Of a DNA stretch of 64,000 nucleotides, positions 16,648 to 26,431 are shown in pieces. The first letter of the stretch is position 1. Each line of letters begins with the position of its first letter. This DNA comes from an uncultured Eubacteriales bacterium. Its GTDB lineage: Bacteria > Bacillota > Clostridia > Oscillospirales > CAG-272. The stretch lies in assembly GCA_905205065.1 (NCBI GenBank), contig CAJLCI010000004.1:1-64000 (forward strand), in the 5' to 3' direction. The position numbers and the translations under genes are program-made. The notes beneath the pieces are model-generated. The model saw nothing but the letters and a program-made list of their open reading frames with translations. It was not told the origin of the DNA and did no database searches.

Positions 16648-18168
16648 TCAATCAAGATAATCCTTCAGTCTCTTTGACCGGCTCGGATGGCGAAGCTTGC
16701 GAAGTGCTTTGGCCTCAATCTGGCGTATTCGCTCCCGTGTAATATTAAAGACCTTTCCAACCTCTTCAAGCGTTCTGGTCCTTCCGTCATCAAGACCGAA
16801 ACGAAGCTTCAAAACATGCTCTTCACGAGGAGTCAAGGTATGCAGAACTTCATTGAGCTGCTCTCTGAGAAGCGTATAGGACGCAGCTTCCGCAGGAGCC
16901 GGAGAATCCACATCTTCTATAAAATCTCCAAGGTGACTGTCCTCTTCTTCGCCTATCGGAGTTTCAAGTGAAACCGGATCAAGCGAAATTTTCATAATTT
17001 CCCTTACCTTATCAGGATTTATGTTCATCATTTCTGCAATTTCATCCGGTGTAGCTTCACGTCCATGATCCTGAAGATACTGACGGTTAAGTCTCGATAC
17101 CTTGTGAATAGTTTCAACCATGTGAACGGGAATACGAATAGTTCTTGCCTGGTCGGCGATAGCACGGGTAATTGCCTGGCGAATCCACCATGTTGCATAC
17201 GTGGAAAATTTATATCCCTTATGATAATCAAACTTATCAACAGCCTTCATAAGTCCGAGATTTCCCTCCTGAATCAAATCCAGGAAAAACATCCCTTTTC
17301 CGACATAACGCTTTGCTATACTTACAACAAGCCTGAGATTAGCCTCTACAAGCTCTGATTTTGCCTGAACATCTCCCGCCGCCATGCGTTCTGCAAGCGC
17401 GTGTTCCTTTTCAGCGTCCAAAAGCGGAACTTTACCGATTTCCTTCAAATACATGCGCACCGGATCGTCAATTGCCAGTCCCTCCTGGACAAGCATCTTT
17501 TCCATATCCTCAGCGCTTTCATAACGCTCTACTTCACTTTCTATTTCTTCAAGATCCGGAGAATTTATATAATCAGTAACTTCAATTCCAAGACTGTCAA
17601 GATTTTCGTAGAGTTTATCAATCTGCTCTATATCATAATCATCATCACCAAGAATTTCCATAATCTCGCCGTGAGATATAGAGCCCTTTGCTTTTCCCTT
17701 TTCAATCAGTATCTGAAACTTGTCCTTTTTCACAGCTCCGTCCGAATCATCCTTCGCTTCGTCAGACCGTGTATCTTTTGAAGACCCGTCATCCTCGGCT
17801 TTTTTCTCTGCTTCGCGTTTAACGGTAAATCCACTTCCGGCAGAAACACTTCCGGCGGCAATTTCGGCAATCTCGCTTATATTTATAATGCGGTCAAGAG
17901 AATTCATATAATCGGTAGAGTCCAAAACTTCCTTTACAGTCTGATCGTCATCATAAAATTCATCCATGCCATCCGATTCCATACAATTTTCCGACATATC
18001 AGTTTCGTCATACTCATAAAATTCATCGCCGTTATCCCCATCAAAAGAGTCTGAATCAACCTGACTCATTGTATCATCATATTCATTGTCAATATCCATT
18101 TCGCCTTCAGACTCCATTTCATTTCCGCAGTCAAAATCCATTTCATTTTCTGCCATGTCTTTTTTCAT
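16648..18168 (-). CDS. rpoD: Primary sigma factor (RpoD/SigA)
   Basis: The housekeeping sigma-70 factor, 506 residues. A strongly acidic N-terminal 100 residues (Met/Asp/Glu runs) precede region 1.1 (KGSISHGEIMEILGDDDYDI); region 1.2 reads DDPVRMYLKEIGKVPLL; region 2 contains KRYVGKGMFFLDLIQEGNLG and YATWWIRQAITRAIADQART; region 4 ends with EVGKVFNITRERIRQIEAKA and LRHPSRSKRL. The acidic extension makes it longer than the usual 370-residue clostridial protein. SD GGAGGATATT precedes the ATG by about 8 nt; the start overlaps dnaG by 26 nt in the classic dnaG-rpoD macromolecular synthesis operon. Confidence 0.97.
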   Translation of the reverse strand: MKKDMAENEMDFDCGNEMESEGEMDIDNEYDDTMSQVDSDSFDGDNGDEFYEYDETDMSENCMESDGMDEFYDDDQTVKEVLDSTDYMNSLDRIINISEIAEIAAGSVSAGSGFTVKREAEKKAEDDGSSKDTRSDEAKDDSDGAVKKDKFQILIEKGKAKGSISHGEIMEILGDDDYDIEQIDKLYENLDSLGIEVTDYINSPDLEEIESEVERYESAEDMEKMLVQEGLAIDDPVRMYLKEIGKVPLLDAEKEHALAERMAAGDVQAKSELVEANLRLVVSIAKRYVGKGMFFLDLIQEGNLGLMKAVDKFDYHKGYKFSTYATWWIRQAITRAIADQARTIRIPVHMVETIHKVSRLNRQYLQDHGREATPDEIAEMMNINPDKVREIMKISLDPVSLETPIGEEEDSHLGDFIEDVDSPAPAEAASYTLLREQLNEVLHTLTPREEHVLKLRFGLDDGRTRTLEEVGKVFNITRERIRQIEAKALRKLRHPSRSKRLKDYLD

Positions 18169-19873
18169 TTATAATATCCTCCAATGATTTATCGTTTATG
18201 TGCGCGAGACGAAGTCTGTCAATGCACTTCTTTAAAAGCTCCTCGCCGTTATTGCCAAGATTTATTCTCGATTGCCTCATAAAGGCGATTCGGCTCATCT
18301 CATCGGGATTAAATTTCTCCGAAAGCATTCCCCAGTCAAAACCGTCCGATTTTTGATAAAGCTCAAGAATCTCTTCATAAACCTTGCGTCCGAAAGAAGT
18401 CACAAAATCCTCAGGTTTTAATTCAAGAACCTCAGACGCGTATTTAATCTGTTCCGGCAGCAAAAGCATAATTCCAATAATAGCTTCTTCCGCCGAGGAA
18501 GCGCTTCTATTTTTGATACGGTCAGGATTGACTCTGTCTCCGTATCCCACCGTGTTTCTCACAAGCTCAGTCTGCTTATCCGATTTTTCCTTTTTGGAAT
18601 TTAATCTTCTCAGCCTTTCAATATCCGATCTCAGGTTATCGGCGGATATTCCGAGCTTTTCTGACGCTCTCACTATATATACTTCCCGTTCTACCGCAGA
18701 CAGAACACCGGAAATATATTCTGCAGTCTCGGATGATGCTTTAATTCGTTCAGAATCCATATTAATATTATATTTTTTAATAATATTTCCAAACACATAA
18801 TCAAACTGGGTAAGACTTTCCGTACACAGTCTCCGGAATCTTTCCGCTCCAAATTTTCTTATATACTCGTCGGGATCTTTGGCGCCGGTCATCTGCAGTA
18901 TCCGGCAGTCTATACCCGCCTCTCCGAGAAGGCGGAATGCCTTTTTTGCAGCGGACTGCCCGGCGGAATCATTGTCATAGGATATCAGAACACGATCTGT
19001 ATATCTGCGCATAATTCTTGCCTGCTCAGGCGTTATGGCAGTACCGAGTGTGGCAACAGCCTGACCAAAACCGGCTTCGTGCAGGGCAATTACATCCATA
19101 TATCCCTCACACAAAATAAAGCCTTCTCCGCAGTGGTTTTTTGCAAAATTAAGCGCAAACAAATTTTTTCTTTTCTGAAACGCCGGCGTATCCGAAGTAT
19201 TCAAATATTTCGGAAGAGAACCGTCCGTAACCCGCCCCCCAAAAGCAATCACTGCACCGGCTGTATCAATAACCGGAAAAATTATACGTCCGCGGAAATA
19301 ATCATACGGCTTACCGGATCTTTTGCTGATACCGCATAAAAATCCAGCAATCAGCTCATTATCATTATATCCAAGTTTCCGCATGTGATTGTAAAGCGCA
19401 TGCGGTTCATCAGGAGAAAATCCAAGTCCGAATCTTTTAACGGCAGCGCCGCTCAAGCCGCGCTCTGTAAGATACGCTATTGCTTCGGGAGTGCGAAGAA
19501 GCTGTTCATGAAAAAACTTGGCTGCGTCCCGGTTCATTTCCTTTATCCTGATTCGGTTCACTCCGTTTTTTTCAGTTATCCCGTTTTCGGGCAGCTTTAT
19601 TCCGGCACGCTCGGCAAGAAACTCGATAGCTGCTGGATACTCCAAATTTTCCATTCTCATGATAAAGCTTATAACGTCGCCCCCTGCTCCGCAGCCAAAA
19701 CAATGAAAAAAGCCTTTTTCCGGAACAACATGAAAGGAAGGAGTTTTTTCGCTGTGAAACGGACAAAGTCCAACAAGGCCTGAACCCGCACGCTTCAAAG
19801 TTACATAAGCCGACACGACATCCTGCAGGTCATTACGATATTTAATTTCCTCGACGACCGCGCTGTCGTACAA
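18143..19873 (-). CDS. dnaG: DNA primase
   Basis: Synthesises RNA primers at the replication fork. The 576-residue protein has the CHC2 zinc finger (C37, H40, C58, C61 in GLCPFHSEKTPSF and FFHCFGCGAGG), the catalytic core with FILCEGYMDVIALHEAGF and the TOPRIM acidic motif ISYDNDSAGQSAAKKA, and a C-terminal helicase-binding region. The start is a TTG at 19871-19873, giving MYDSAVVEEIKYRND, with GGTGATG as a weak SD. dgt lies 72 nt upstream on the same strand and rpoD overlaps its end. Confidence 0.96.
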   Translation of the reverse strand: MYDSAVVEEIKYRNDLQDVVSAYVTLKRAGSGLVGLCPFHSEKTPSFHVVPEKGFFHCFGCGAGGDVISFIMRMENLEYPAAIEFLAERAGIKLPENGITEKNGVNRIRIKEMNRDAAKFFHEQLLRTPEAIAYLTERGLSGAAVKRFGLGFSPDEPHALYNHMRKLGYNDNELIAGFLCGISKRSGKPYDYFRGRIIFPVIDTAGAVIAFGGRVTDGSLPKYLNTSDTPAFQKRKNLFALNFAKNHCGEGFILCEGYMDVIALHEAGFGQAVATLGTAITPEQARIMRRYTDRVLISYDNDSAGQSAAKKAFRLLGEAGIDCRILQMTGAKDPDEYIRKFGAERFRRLCTESLTQFDYVFGNIIKKYNINMDSERIKASSETAEYISGVLSAVEREVYIVRASEKLGISADNLRSDIERLRRLNSKKEKSDKQTELVRNTVGYGDRVNPDRIKNRSASSAEEAIIGIMLLLPEQIKYASEVLELKPEDFVTSFGRKVYEEILELYQKSDGFDWGMLSEKFNPDEMSRIAFMRQSRINLGNNGEELLKKCIDRLRLAHINDKSLEDIINEKRHGRK

Positions 19874-19945
19874 AAGTCATCACCGCTTTCTGTATTTCTT
19901 AAATACAAATAATTTCTGTATCTGTAAAATTCGGCTTGCCAAGAG

Positions 19946-20977
19946 CTAATGAGCTTCTTTGTCAAAATTCCACGCTTCGGGTATAAATAGCTCGCGAAAG
20001 GTATAAATAGCATATCTGTCCGTCATTCCGGAAATATAGTCGCAGACCGCTCTCCCAACAGATTCCTTTTCCGCTATAGCCTGCATATCCTGCGGGAGCT
20101 CTTCAGGTCTATTTACAAAATAATTGTATAGCTGTTCAAGCATCGCTGCGGCGCGTCCCTCTTCTTCCTTGGCGGCTGAATTAGAATACACATGCTCGAA
20201 AAGAAAACTGTGAAGCTCCTCCATAGCCGCTGCAATTTCCGGCTCCAGGAGTATCGCACCGCTTCCTCCGTTTTTCTCCGCATTTATAATCACTTCTTCG
20301 CTTGCTGCAATAACAGAGCGTACCATGCGGTCAATACGTTTTCCGTGCGTTTCACCGAGAATTTCACGCAAATTTAAAGGAATATCCGATATATTAAGAA
20401 TACCTGCCCGGCAGGCGTCGTCAATGTCGTGATTTATGTAGGCTATACGGTCTGCAATTCTTACAACCCGGCCCTCAAGAGTTTTAGCAACTCCGCAGGT
20501 ATGATTCAGAATTCCGTCTCTTACCGCTTCAGTCAGATTCAGCGGTTCAAGCACTTCGACAACTCGGATGCTCTGCCTGTAATGAGTAAAATTACTGTCA
20601 AAACAGCTTTGAAGCACACGCTCTCCGGCATGGCCGAACGGCGTGTGTCCCAAATCATGCCCCAAGCCAATGGCTTCACACAAATCCTCATTGAGTCTGA
20701 GAGCTCTCGCAATCGTCCTTGCGATTTGAGTGACTTCCATAGTATGGGTAAGTCTGGTACGGTAATGGTCAGGCTCCGGAGCTAAAAACACCTGCGTTTT
20801 TCCCATAAGTCTACGAAATGCTTTCGAATGAATAATTCTGTCCCGGTCCCTCTGAAAATCGCCGCGTAAATTGCATTCGCTTATTCCGAAACATCTTCCC
20901 CCTGAGTTCTCAGAAAGACACGCACACGACGAAAGAGAGCTTCTTTCCTTTTCGTATAAAAGTGAAACATAATCCAT
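19946..20977 (-). CDS. dgt: dGTPase-like HD-domain triphosphohydrolase
   Basis: A deoxynucleoside triphosphate triphosphohydrolase-like protein that would cleave dNTPs to nucleoside and tripolyphosphate. Seen: the N-terminal FQRDRDRIIHSKAFRRLMGK, the HD metal site in RTRLTHTMEVTQIARTIAR and AIGLGHDLGHTPFGHAGERV, and a later RIADRIAYINHDIDDA. The 343-residue length is that of the short Gram-positive type. SD GAGGATC lies 6 nt before the ATG. It is the first gene of the dgt-dnaG-rpoD cluster, an arrangement common in Clostridia. Confidence 0.94.
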   Translation of the reverse strand: MDYVSLLYEKERSSLSSCACLSENSGGRCFGISECNLRGDFQRDRDRIIHSKAFRRLMGKTQVFLAPEPDHYRTRLTHTMEVTQIARTIARALRLNEDLCEAIGLGHDLGHTPFGHAGERVLQSCFDSNFTHYRQSIRVVEVLEPLNLTEAVRDGILNHTCGVAKTLEGRVVRIADRIAYINHDIDDACRAGILNISDIPLNLREILGETHGKRIDRMVRSVIAASEEVIINAEKNGGSGAILLEPEIAAAMEELHSFLFEHVYSNSAAKEEEGRAAAMLEQLYNYFVNRPEELPQDMQAIAEKESVGRAVCDYISGMTDRYAIYTFRELFIPEAWNFDKEAH

Positions 20978-21216
20978 GTATGATCCTCGTTGCGGTAAAC
21001 CGCCGTCAATCTAACACCTTATCTGATACATTAATAAAATAAAAATTTACTGTATAATATAATATACGCATTTTTTTCAAATATACTTTTTATTTTCTGA
21101 CAATAACGCAAAATATTTAAATTTTGTTTTATGTTTACTTTTGAAAACATAATTATCTTAAATCCGCGACCGTAAAGTACATATTTCGCAAAAATTAAAT
21201 GATTAAAGCGGTACGC
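20978..21216. other. AT-rich gap between the dgt and yigZ genes
   Basis: No gene is visible. It contains AT-rich stretches such as TATATTATATTATAC that probably include the promoter of the dgt-dnaG-rpoD cluster, but no box pair is good enough to call. Confidence 0.4.
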
Positions 21217-21888
21217 TTAAAAGTCAAAGCGCGTTCCGGTTATATCAATTTTTGCTCTTCCTGACGTTACATCTTTTATTTTATCTCTTGCGGTATCATA
21301 GCCGCTTGTCATAACGGCAAGAGAAAGACAGACAGAATCCTCGAAAACAGTCTTGTCCTCGCGTATGCCAAGACGGGAAAACTCGCTTATTATCTTCTGA
21401 TAGTCAGAATAATTACAAATTACGCAAAACTCAGTAAAACTTGTATATCTGACGATTCCGGCTTTCTTTACCGCCTCTGATGCAGCCGTAGTATACGCTC
21501 TCAAAAGTCCCGGAGCGCCGAGAAGAATTCCTCCGAAATACCGGGTAACCGTGATAACAGCGTCCGTAAATCCGCCCTTTTGAATAACACCGAGTATCGG
21601 AATTCCAGCCGTACCCTGAGGCTCTCCGTCATCCGAATAACGCGTCGCATTTTCCGATGAAATTAAATATGCATACGCCGTATGTCTTGCGTCGCTGTAT
21701 TCGGTCTTTATCTTTTTAACAAACTCACAGGCTTCCGATGAGCTTTTAACGGGAGCCGCACAAGCAATAAAAACTGATTTGCGCTCCGAATACTCGGCTT
21801 TCCCACTGCCTCCAAGAGTAATATATTCTTCTGAAAAAGAATTATCTCCCGGCAAATCTAAAGCGCCATTTCTTTTCTTTACCGACAT
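21217..21888 (-). CDS. yigZ: YigZ/IMPACT family protein
   Basis: A 223-residue member of the IMPACT (UPF0029) family, of uncertain cellular role; homologues are linked to translation control and ribosome-associated processes. Seen: ERKSVFIACAAPVKSSSEAC, DARHTAYAYLI, the signature YSDDGEPQGTAGIPILGVI, and TRYFGGILLGAPGLLRAYT. A ferredoxin-like C-terminal domain follows. The N-terminus has about 25 extra residues. It lies 14 nt downstream of hflX and is probably co-transcribed. Confidence 0.9.
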   Translation of the reverse strand: MSVKKRNGALDLPGDNSFSEEYITLGGSGKAEYSERKSVFIACAAPVKSSSEACEFVKKIKTEYSDARHTAYAYLISSENATRYSDDGEPQGTAGIPILGVIQKGGFTDAVITVTRYFGGILLGAPGLLRAYTTAASEAVKKAGIVRYTSFTEFCVICNYSDYQKIISEFSRLGIREDKTVFEDSVCLSLAVMTSGYDTARDKIKDVTSGRAKIDITGTRFDF

Positions 21889-21902
21889 AAAAAAATCCCC
21901 GA

Positions 21903-23198
21903 TCAGTTATCTGTAAGATATTCCGCATACTGTCCTTTCGTTTTGGCATCGACCACTGCGATGACAGCGGCGCCTTCAGATCCGTAATCAACCGACTCGA
22001 CCGATGCACAGCTGTAGAGGGAGGAAAGTACTCCAAGCTCTGTATTCGGAATAAGAAAAGTTTCCCTTGTTCTTCCTGACAAGACAATTTCAGATATTCG
22101 TCTGATAAGCTTATCTATCCCCATACCGGTACGTGCAGATATATATACAGCATCGTCAGAATTGATTCCGCATTCCGATAAAATCAAACTGTCTCCGATT
22201 ATATCCGCCTTGTTAAAAACATAAATTACAGGCTTCTCGTCAGCACCAAGATCGGAAAGCATCTTTTTAGTTACATCAAGCTGATGCGGGCATTCGGGAT
22301 CCGAAATATCGGCAACTGCAAGAACAGCATCTGCAACGGTAATTTCCTCAAGCGTCGAATAAAAAGCTTTTATCAGGTGATGAGGCAGACGCCTGATAAA
22401 ACCAACCGTATCTGTCAGAAGAATATTCGTGCCGTCCGGAAGCTCGTATTTTCTTGTTGTAGGATCAAGCGTAGCAAACAGCTTGTCCTCGGCAAGAATT
22501 CCGGCGTCTGTAAGATAATTCAGCAGCGTCGATTTTCCTGCGTTTGTATAACCTGCGATCGCGACAGTAAAAATGCCGGATCTTTTCCGCTGGCCGCGGC
22601 GGATATTACGCTCGCTTTCAAGATCGGAAAGCTGTGCCCGGAGAGCTGAAATGCGTCTGCGTATTCTGCGACGGTCAGTCTCAAGCTTAGTCTCTCCCGG
22701 CCCTCTCATTGCAATATTTCCGCCCCCCTGTCTCGAGAGCGAAATTCCTTTTCCACTCAGCCTCGGTGCGGAATACTGCAGTTGAGCAAGCTCTACCTGA
22801 AGTTTTCCTTCATCGGTCATTGCATGAAGAGCAAAAATATCAAGAATTAACATACTTCGATCTATTACCGTTATATCTCCGCCAAGATCATCCTCAATAT
22901 TTTTAATCTGAGCAGGTGACAGCTCGGAATCAAAAACCACAAGAGACACTTCTCCGGCTTCACATAACCCCTTTAGCTCCGCAACCTTCCCGCTTCCGAT
23001 ATAAGTACGTGGATCCGGTTTTTCACGGGGCTGTACCAATCTTGCATAAACAATACCGCCGGAAGTTTCCAGCAACCGTTCAAGCTCATCAAGCAAAGAT
23101 TCGGTATCGCCGCTTCCGTCATCAATTCCCACAAGCACGGCATATGTGTTTTCACCTTCCGGCTTTTCAAAAATATCCTTAACATCATTCCCGTACAT
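21903..23198 (-). CDS. hflX: Ribosome-associated GTPase HflX
   Basis: A 431-residue GTPase that splits stalled or hibernating 70S ribosomes. Seen: the HflX N-domain with VQPREKPDPRTYIGSGKVAEL, a Gly-rich linker SRQGGGNIAMRGPGETKLE, coiled coil RRRIRRRISALRAQLSDLE, and the GTPase domain with G1 AGYTNAGKSTLLN, G3 DTVGFI and G4 NKAD. The frame is open to 23255, but GGGGAGAG ahead of the ATG at 23198 gives the normal start MYGNDV. rpmE is the next gene upstream, and the YigZ-family gene follows. Confidence 0.95.
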   Translation of the reverse strand: MYGNDVKDIFEKPEGENTYAVLVGIDDGSGDTESLLDELERLLETSGGIVYARLVQPREKPDPRTYIGSGKVAELKGLCEAGEVSLVVFDSELSPAQIKNIEDDLGGDITVIDRSMLILDIFALHAMTDEGKLQVELAQLQYSAPRLSGKGISLSRQGGGNIAMRGPGETKLETDRRRIRRRISALRAQLSDLESERNIRRGQRKRSGIFTVAIAGYTNAGKSTLLNYLTDAGILAEDKLFATLDPTTRKYELPDGTNILLTDTVGFIRRLPHHLIKAFYSTLEEITVADAVLAVADISDPECPHQLDVTKKMLSDLGADEKPVIYVFNKADIIGDSLILSECGINSDDAVYISARTGMGIDKLIRRISEIVLSGRTRETFLIPNTELGVLSSLYSCASVESVDYGSEGAAVIAVVDAKTKGQYAEYLTDN

Positions 23199-23235
23199 TC
23201 TTCTCTCCCCGCCCTTCCGGCACACATAAAACAAA

Positions 23236-23275
23236 GAGCGGAAACGCACAATCACATGCTGTACGAAATCCGCTC
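23236..23275 (-). terminator. Hairpin between rpmE and hflX
   Basis: On the minus strand GAGCGGA and TCCGCTC form a 7-bp stem with a long loop followed by TTTGTTTT. It could terminate rpmE or reduce read-through into hflX; the loop of 26 nt makes this tentative. Confidence 0.4.
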
Positions 23276-23373
23276 GTCTGTTTGTTAATACATTTGCAGT
23301 CTGACTTTATTTTATGGTGAGAAATGAATTCCGCATAAATCAGGCAGCTGCCCTTATCACATGCCTGTTTGCT

Positions 23374-23580
23374 TTATTTACCGGCTGCTTCAAGACGCTT
23401 CTTGAATTTGTCGAGACGACCGCCGGCATCGACGAATTTCTGCTTACCCGTAAAAAACGGATGGCATTTGGAGCATATATCAACATGCATGTCCCCTGAC
23501 GTGCTTTTTGTTTTAACTTCAGCACCGCAAGCACACTTGATCACTGCGTCCTTGTACTCCGGATGGATACCTTTCTTCAC
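23374..23580 (-). CDS. rpmE: 50S ribosomal protein L31, zinc type
   Basis: A 68-residue L31 with the zinc-binding cysteines CACG and CSKCHPFFTG, thus the C+ form that can be swapped out under zinc limitation in Firmicutes. Seen: KKGIHPEYKDAV at the N-terminus and KKRLEAAGK at the C-terminus. The open frame starts at an ATG at 23601, but the family starts at KKGIHPEY; the GTG at 23580, preceded by GAGG within 10 nt, is the likely start. It precedes hflX on the same strand. Confidence 0.95.
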   Translation of the reverse strand: MKKGIHPEYKDAVIKCACGAEVKTKSTSGDMHVDICSKCHPFFTGKQKFVDAGGRLDKFKKRLEAAGK

Positions 23581-23700
23581 GTCCTCACACCTCACATTCA
23601 ATTCAATTAATATAAATAACGCGTCCGCACAGACACGTCAAAATACATTTTATTATATCATATATTATTGCGGATTGCAATAGGTTTTAAATATTTTTTA

Positions 23701-24333
23701 TCATATTCCGCCCGAAATTTTCAGTGACTGACCGCGAATAAACGCGCAAAGAGATTTCACCTGACTGTCGGTCAAACACTTATTATTCATAAATGCATGT
23801 ATATATTTAATTGAAGACTCGGCCGAAAAAACCCGCTTAAGGCGGTTTTTAAACCTGACATCTTCATATGTAAACACAACGATTCCTTTAATCGGAACTT
23901 TAAAGCCGCGTCCTCGTATTACTCTGTCCAGCGCCCTTGTCCGTTTTGAATTTAATTCAATAGGATTATTAAATTGGACAATCCTGTTTCCGTTAAACTG
24001 CCGCCAATCACCGCGCATCGGATCCTCAATAAATCCACGCATATGTTTTTCTTCCGCGATCAATACCCCGCCGCTTCCGATAATAACTAAAGGAACACAC
24101 ATAATTCCGGATTCGGTGCTGTCCACATACCGGATATATATGTTCCTCAAAACACAGCATTTTCTTCCAAGCGCCAATGAAAACAGTGAAAACAAAAAAC
24201 CGTCCCTGCCTCTTTCGCCGGAGAGAAGCGTTTTTGTTTTTCTTCTCCTGACTATATAGAAAACAAGGCGAACCGACAAAGCAATCATCAATACAGAGAT
24301 GAAAAATGACAGTATTATTAAAATAATATTCAT
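23701..24333 (-). CDS. NERD-like membrane-anchored protein
   Basis: A 210-residue protein with one N-terminal transmembrane segment (about 3-28) followed by a basic RRRKTK stop-transfer and a nuclease-related (NERD) fold. The NERD resemblance rests on IGSGGVLIAEEKHMRGFIED, where NERD proteins have G(V/I)(F/L)VIETK, and the later DWRQFNGNRIVQFNNPIELN, matching the W...NP-Q block. The catalytic-like ETK is EEK here, so nuclease activity is doubtful. It lies between rpmE and the acyl carrier protein gene, without evident functional link. Confidence 0.6.
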   Translation of the reverse strand: MNIILIILSFFISVLMIALSVRLVFYIVRRRKTKTLLSGERGRDGFLFSLFSLALGRKCCVLRNIYIRYVDSTESGIMCVPLVIIGSGGVLIAEEKHMRGFIEDPMRGDWRQFNGNRIVQFNNPIELNSKRTRALDRVIRGRGFKVPIKGIVVFTYEDVRFKNRLKRVFSAESSIKYIHAFMNNKCLTDSQVKSLCAFIRGQSLKISGGI

Positions 24334-24379
24334 AGCATATGAAATCTCATCTTCGCAATCAGATTACAGAAAGACTTCA

Positions 24380-24604
24380 TCAGTTTGAAGTCAATCCGTC
24401 AACATAGTGTACAAGATCACCGACTGTTATAAAAGTACGTATATCCTCATCCTTGATTTCGATTCCAAAATCGTTTTCACATCTCATCACAAGATCGGCA
24501 AGTTCAAGAGAGTTAATTCCAAGTTCGGCGAGCTCCGACTGCTCTGTAATATCTCCGCTGATCTGAAGTTCATCCGCAAGAATTGCTTTTATTTTATCAA
24601 ACAT
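24380..24604 (-). CDS. acpP: Acyl carrier protein
   Basis: A 74-residue acyl carrier protein. The phosphopantetheine serine lies in LGINSLELADLV near residue 32, followed by CENDFGIEIKDEDI, the acidic helix III region. It carries acyl groups as thioesters on a 4'-phosphopantetheine arm. It lies 109 nt downstream of the AMP-dependent acyl ligase on the same strand, so the ligase may load this carrier; this could be a dedicated rather than the fatty-acid-synthesis ACP, since no fab genes are nearby. Confidence 0.88.
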   Translation of the reverse strand: MFDKIKAILADELQISGDITEQSELAELGINSLELADLVMRCENDFGIEIKDEDIRTFITVGDLVHYVDGLTSN

Positions 24605-24712
24605 AATAATCCCCCATACTATCCAATATGACAGTTAAAATAATCCGCAAAAATACCGGGCAGCCTGTACACAAAGGCACAGGCAGCCAAAAATTTATCG
24701 TCCTAATATTTT

Positions 24713-26431
24713 TTATTTCACAGTAAACCGTTTTATTTTACGAGTTGTAGTCTTTTCAAACTCTTCATGACGAAGCTCTATATCTCTAACCTGTTTGTAA
24801 ACAGGCAAAGTACGGTTAATATCATTTATAGAAGCCTTCAGCAGCTTCATAATTTCCTCATCACTCTTGTCCTTAAGCTGTTCATTATCCGGATCGGGAT
24901 AAATCAAAGCAGTGATTACAGGCTCTCCGGCAGATTTTTTCCTGCCGACGACAACGCATTCCCCGACATAAGGACATGCCGTAAGATGCTCTTCAATTTC
25001 CTCCGGAAATATATTTTTACCGTTAGACAAAATAATAATATTCTTTTTCCTGCCCGTAATATATATATATCCATCGTCGTCAATATATCCGATATCTCCT
25101 GTACGGAACCATCCGTCTTCGGTAAACACCTCTTTAGTGGATTCTTCATCATTGTAATATCCGAGCATGACGTTTTTTCCGCGTACCTGAATTTCTCCGG
25201 TATCTTCGCCGGATGACTTGTCAATACGCACCTCACAGTCCTCTACCGCCTGTCCCACAGAACGGTAACGTACCTTTTCATGTCTGTTTACAGCAACAAG
25301 AGGAGAACATTCCGTGATACCATATCCCTCACATATTTCAATTCCAAAAGACTTAAAGTCCCAAACGAGACGCGGAGAAAGAGGGGCCCCTCCGCAAATT
25401 ATATAGCGAAGATTTCCTCCGAGCCCATTAATAATTTCCGAGAACAGCACGCGTCTGACATCAATTCCTATCTTCAAAAGTCCGTTTGACACCGTCATCA
25501 GGGCTTTAACCTTAGAATGCATTCCCTTTTTATCAATCTCCGACCATATTTTTTTATGAATCGTCTCAACATACAGAGGCACCACTATAAGCGAATCCGG
25601 CTTAAAATTCATTATTGACCGCATAGTATTTTTCAGACTGTCATTAATGTATGTTGTCGCGCCGAGATTGGAAGCTGCAAGATGGCTGCACGTCAGCTCA
25701 TAGCTATGATGCATCGGAAGTACGTCTACGAAGGTATTAACCTCCGTAAAAACCGTGTCCTGGCATGAAGCGTTTGTCGACGCAACAAGATTTGCATGCG
25801 TCAGCATAACACCCTTGCTCGTACCTGTCGTTCCTGATGTGAAGAGAAGTGCACTCATCTTATTCATATCTTTTTTGCAGTCAAAATCAAGATAGCTGCG
25901 GTTTCCGTCCTGCAGCGCCTTTTTTCCTGTTTCAATCACCTTACTGTAAGGTAAAATCTTTCCGCACTCGCTTGCTTCAGTCTTCTCCGCTATCGGAACA
26001 AAGTACTTTATTTTAGGAAGACGATCAGAATATGATGCAAGCCTGTTGTTAAAAGATTCTGTATAGAATACCGCTTCAGCTCCGCTGAGATTCAAAAAAT
26101 TTACGATTTCGTCATCGGCAAGATCTTTGTCGAGAGGAACGATTACCCCACCGCCCGTAACAGCCGATATATATACCGTCATATACTCCGGACAGCTGTC
26201 TCCGATTACACTGACTGTTTGTCCCATAAGTCCAAGCTCGGAAAATGCCGTACCGACGCAATAAAGCATTTCTTTATTATCGTTATATGTAAATTTATGT
26301 TCTTCTTTATATCTTTTGTACTGATACAAAACCTTGTCACCGTAGTATTCAGCACTGGTTTCAACCAAATTTCGCAAGTCGGTAACAATCTTTTTATTGT
26401 GTTCCTGATGTTTCTGCTCTGAATTAAACAT
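24713..26431 (-). CDS. AMP-forming acyl ligase (long-chain acyl-CoA or acyl-ACP synthetase type)
   Basis: A 572-residue ANL-superfamily adenylating enzyme. Seen: P-loop LLFTSGTTGTSKGVMLTHAN, DVLPMHHSYE, motif YGITECSPLVAVN, GWFRTGDIGYIDDDGYIYIT with RKKNIIILSNGKNIFPEEIE, the C-terminal hinge and lysine domain. It would activate a carboxylic acid with ATP to an acyl-adenylate and pass it to CoA or to an acyl carrier protein; the ACP gene directly downstream makes ACP loading attractive. A TTG four codons upstream is possible, but the ATG at 26431 is preferred. It has its own promoter and a long leader with a terminator-like hairpin. Confidence 0.88.
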   Translation of the reverse strand: MFNSEQKHQEHNKKIVTDLRNLVETSAEYYGDKVLYQYKRYKEEHKFTYNDNKEMLYCVGTAFSELGLMGQTVSVIGDSCPEYMTVYISAVTGGGVIVPLDKDLADDEIVNFLNLSGAEAVFYTESFNNRLASYSDRLPKIKYFVPIAEKTEASECGKILPYSKVIETGKKALQDGNRSYLDFDCKKDMNKMSALLFTSGTTGTSKGVMLTHANLVASTNASCQDTVFTEVNTFVDVLPMHHSYELTCSHLAASNLGATTYINDSLKNTMRSIMNFKPDSLIVVPLYVETIHKKIWSEIDKKGMHSKVKALMTVSNGLLKIGIDVRRVLFSEIINGLGGNLRYIICGGAPLSPRLVWDFKSFGIEICEGYGITECSPLVAVNRHEKVRYRSVGQAVEDCEVRIDKSSGEDTGEIQVRGKNVMLGYYNDEESTKEVFTEDGWFRTGDIGYIDDDGYIYITGRKKNIIILSNGKNIFPEEIEEHLTACPYVGECVVVGRKKSAGEPVITALIYPDPDNEQLKDKSDEEIMKLLKASINDINRTLPVYKQVRDIELRHEEFEKTTTRKIKRFTVK

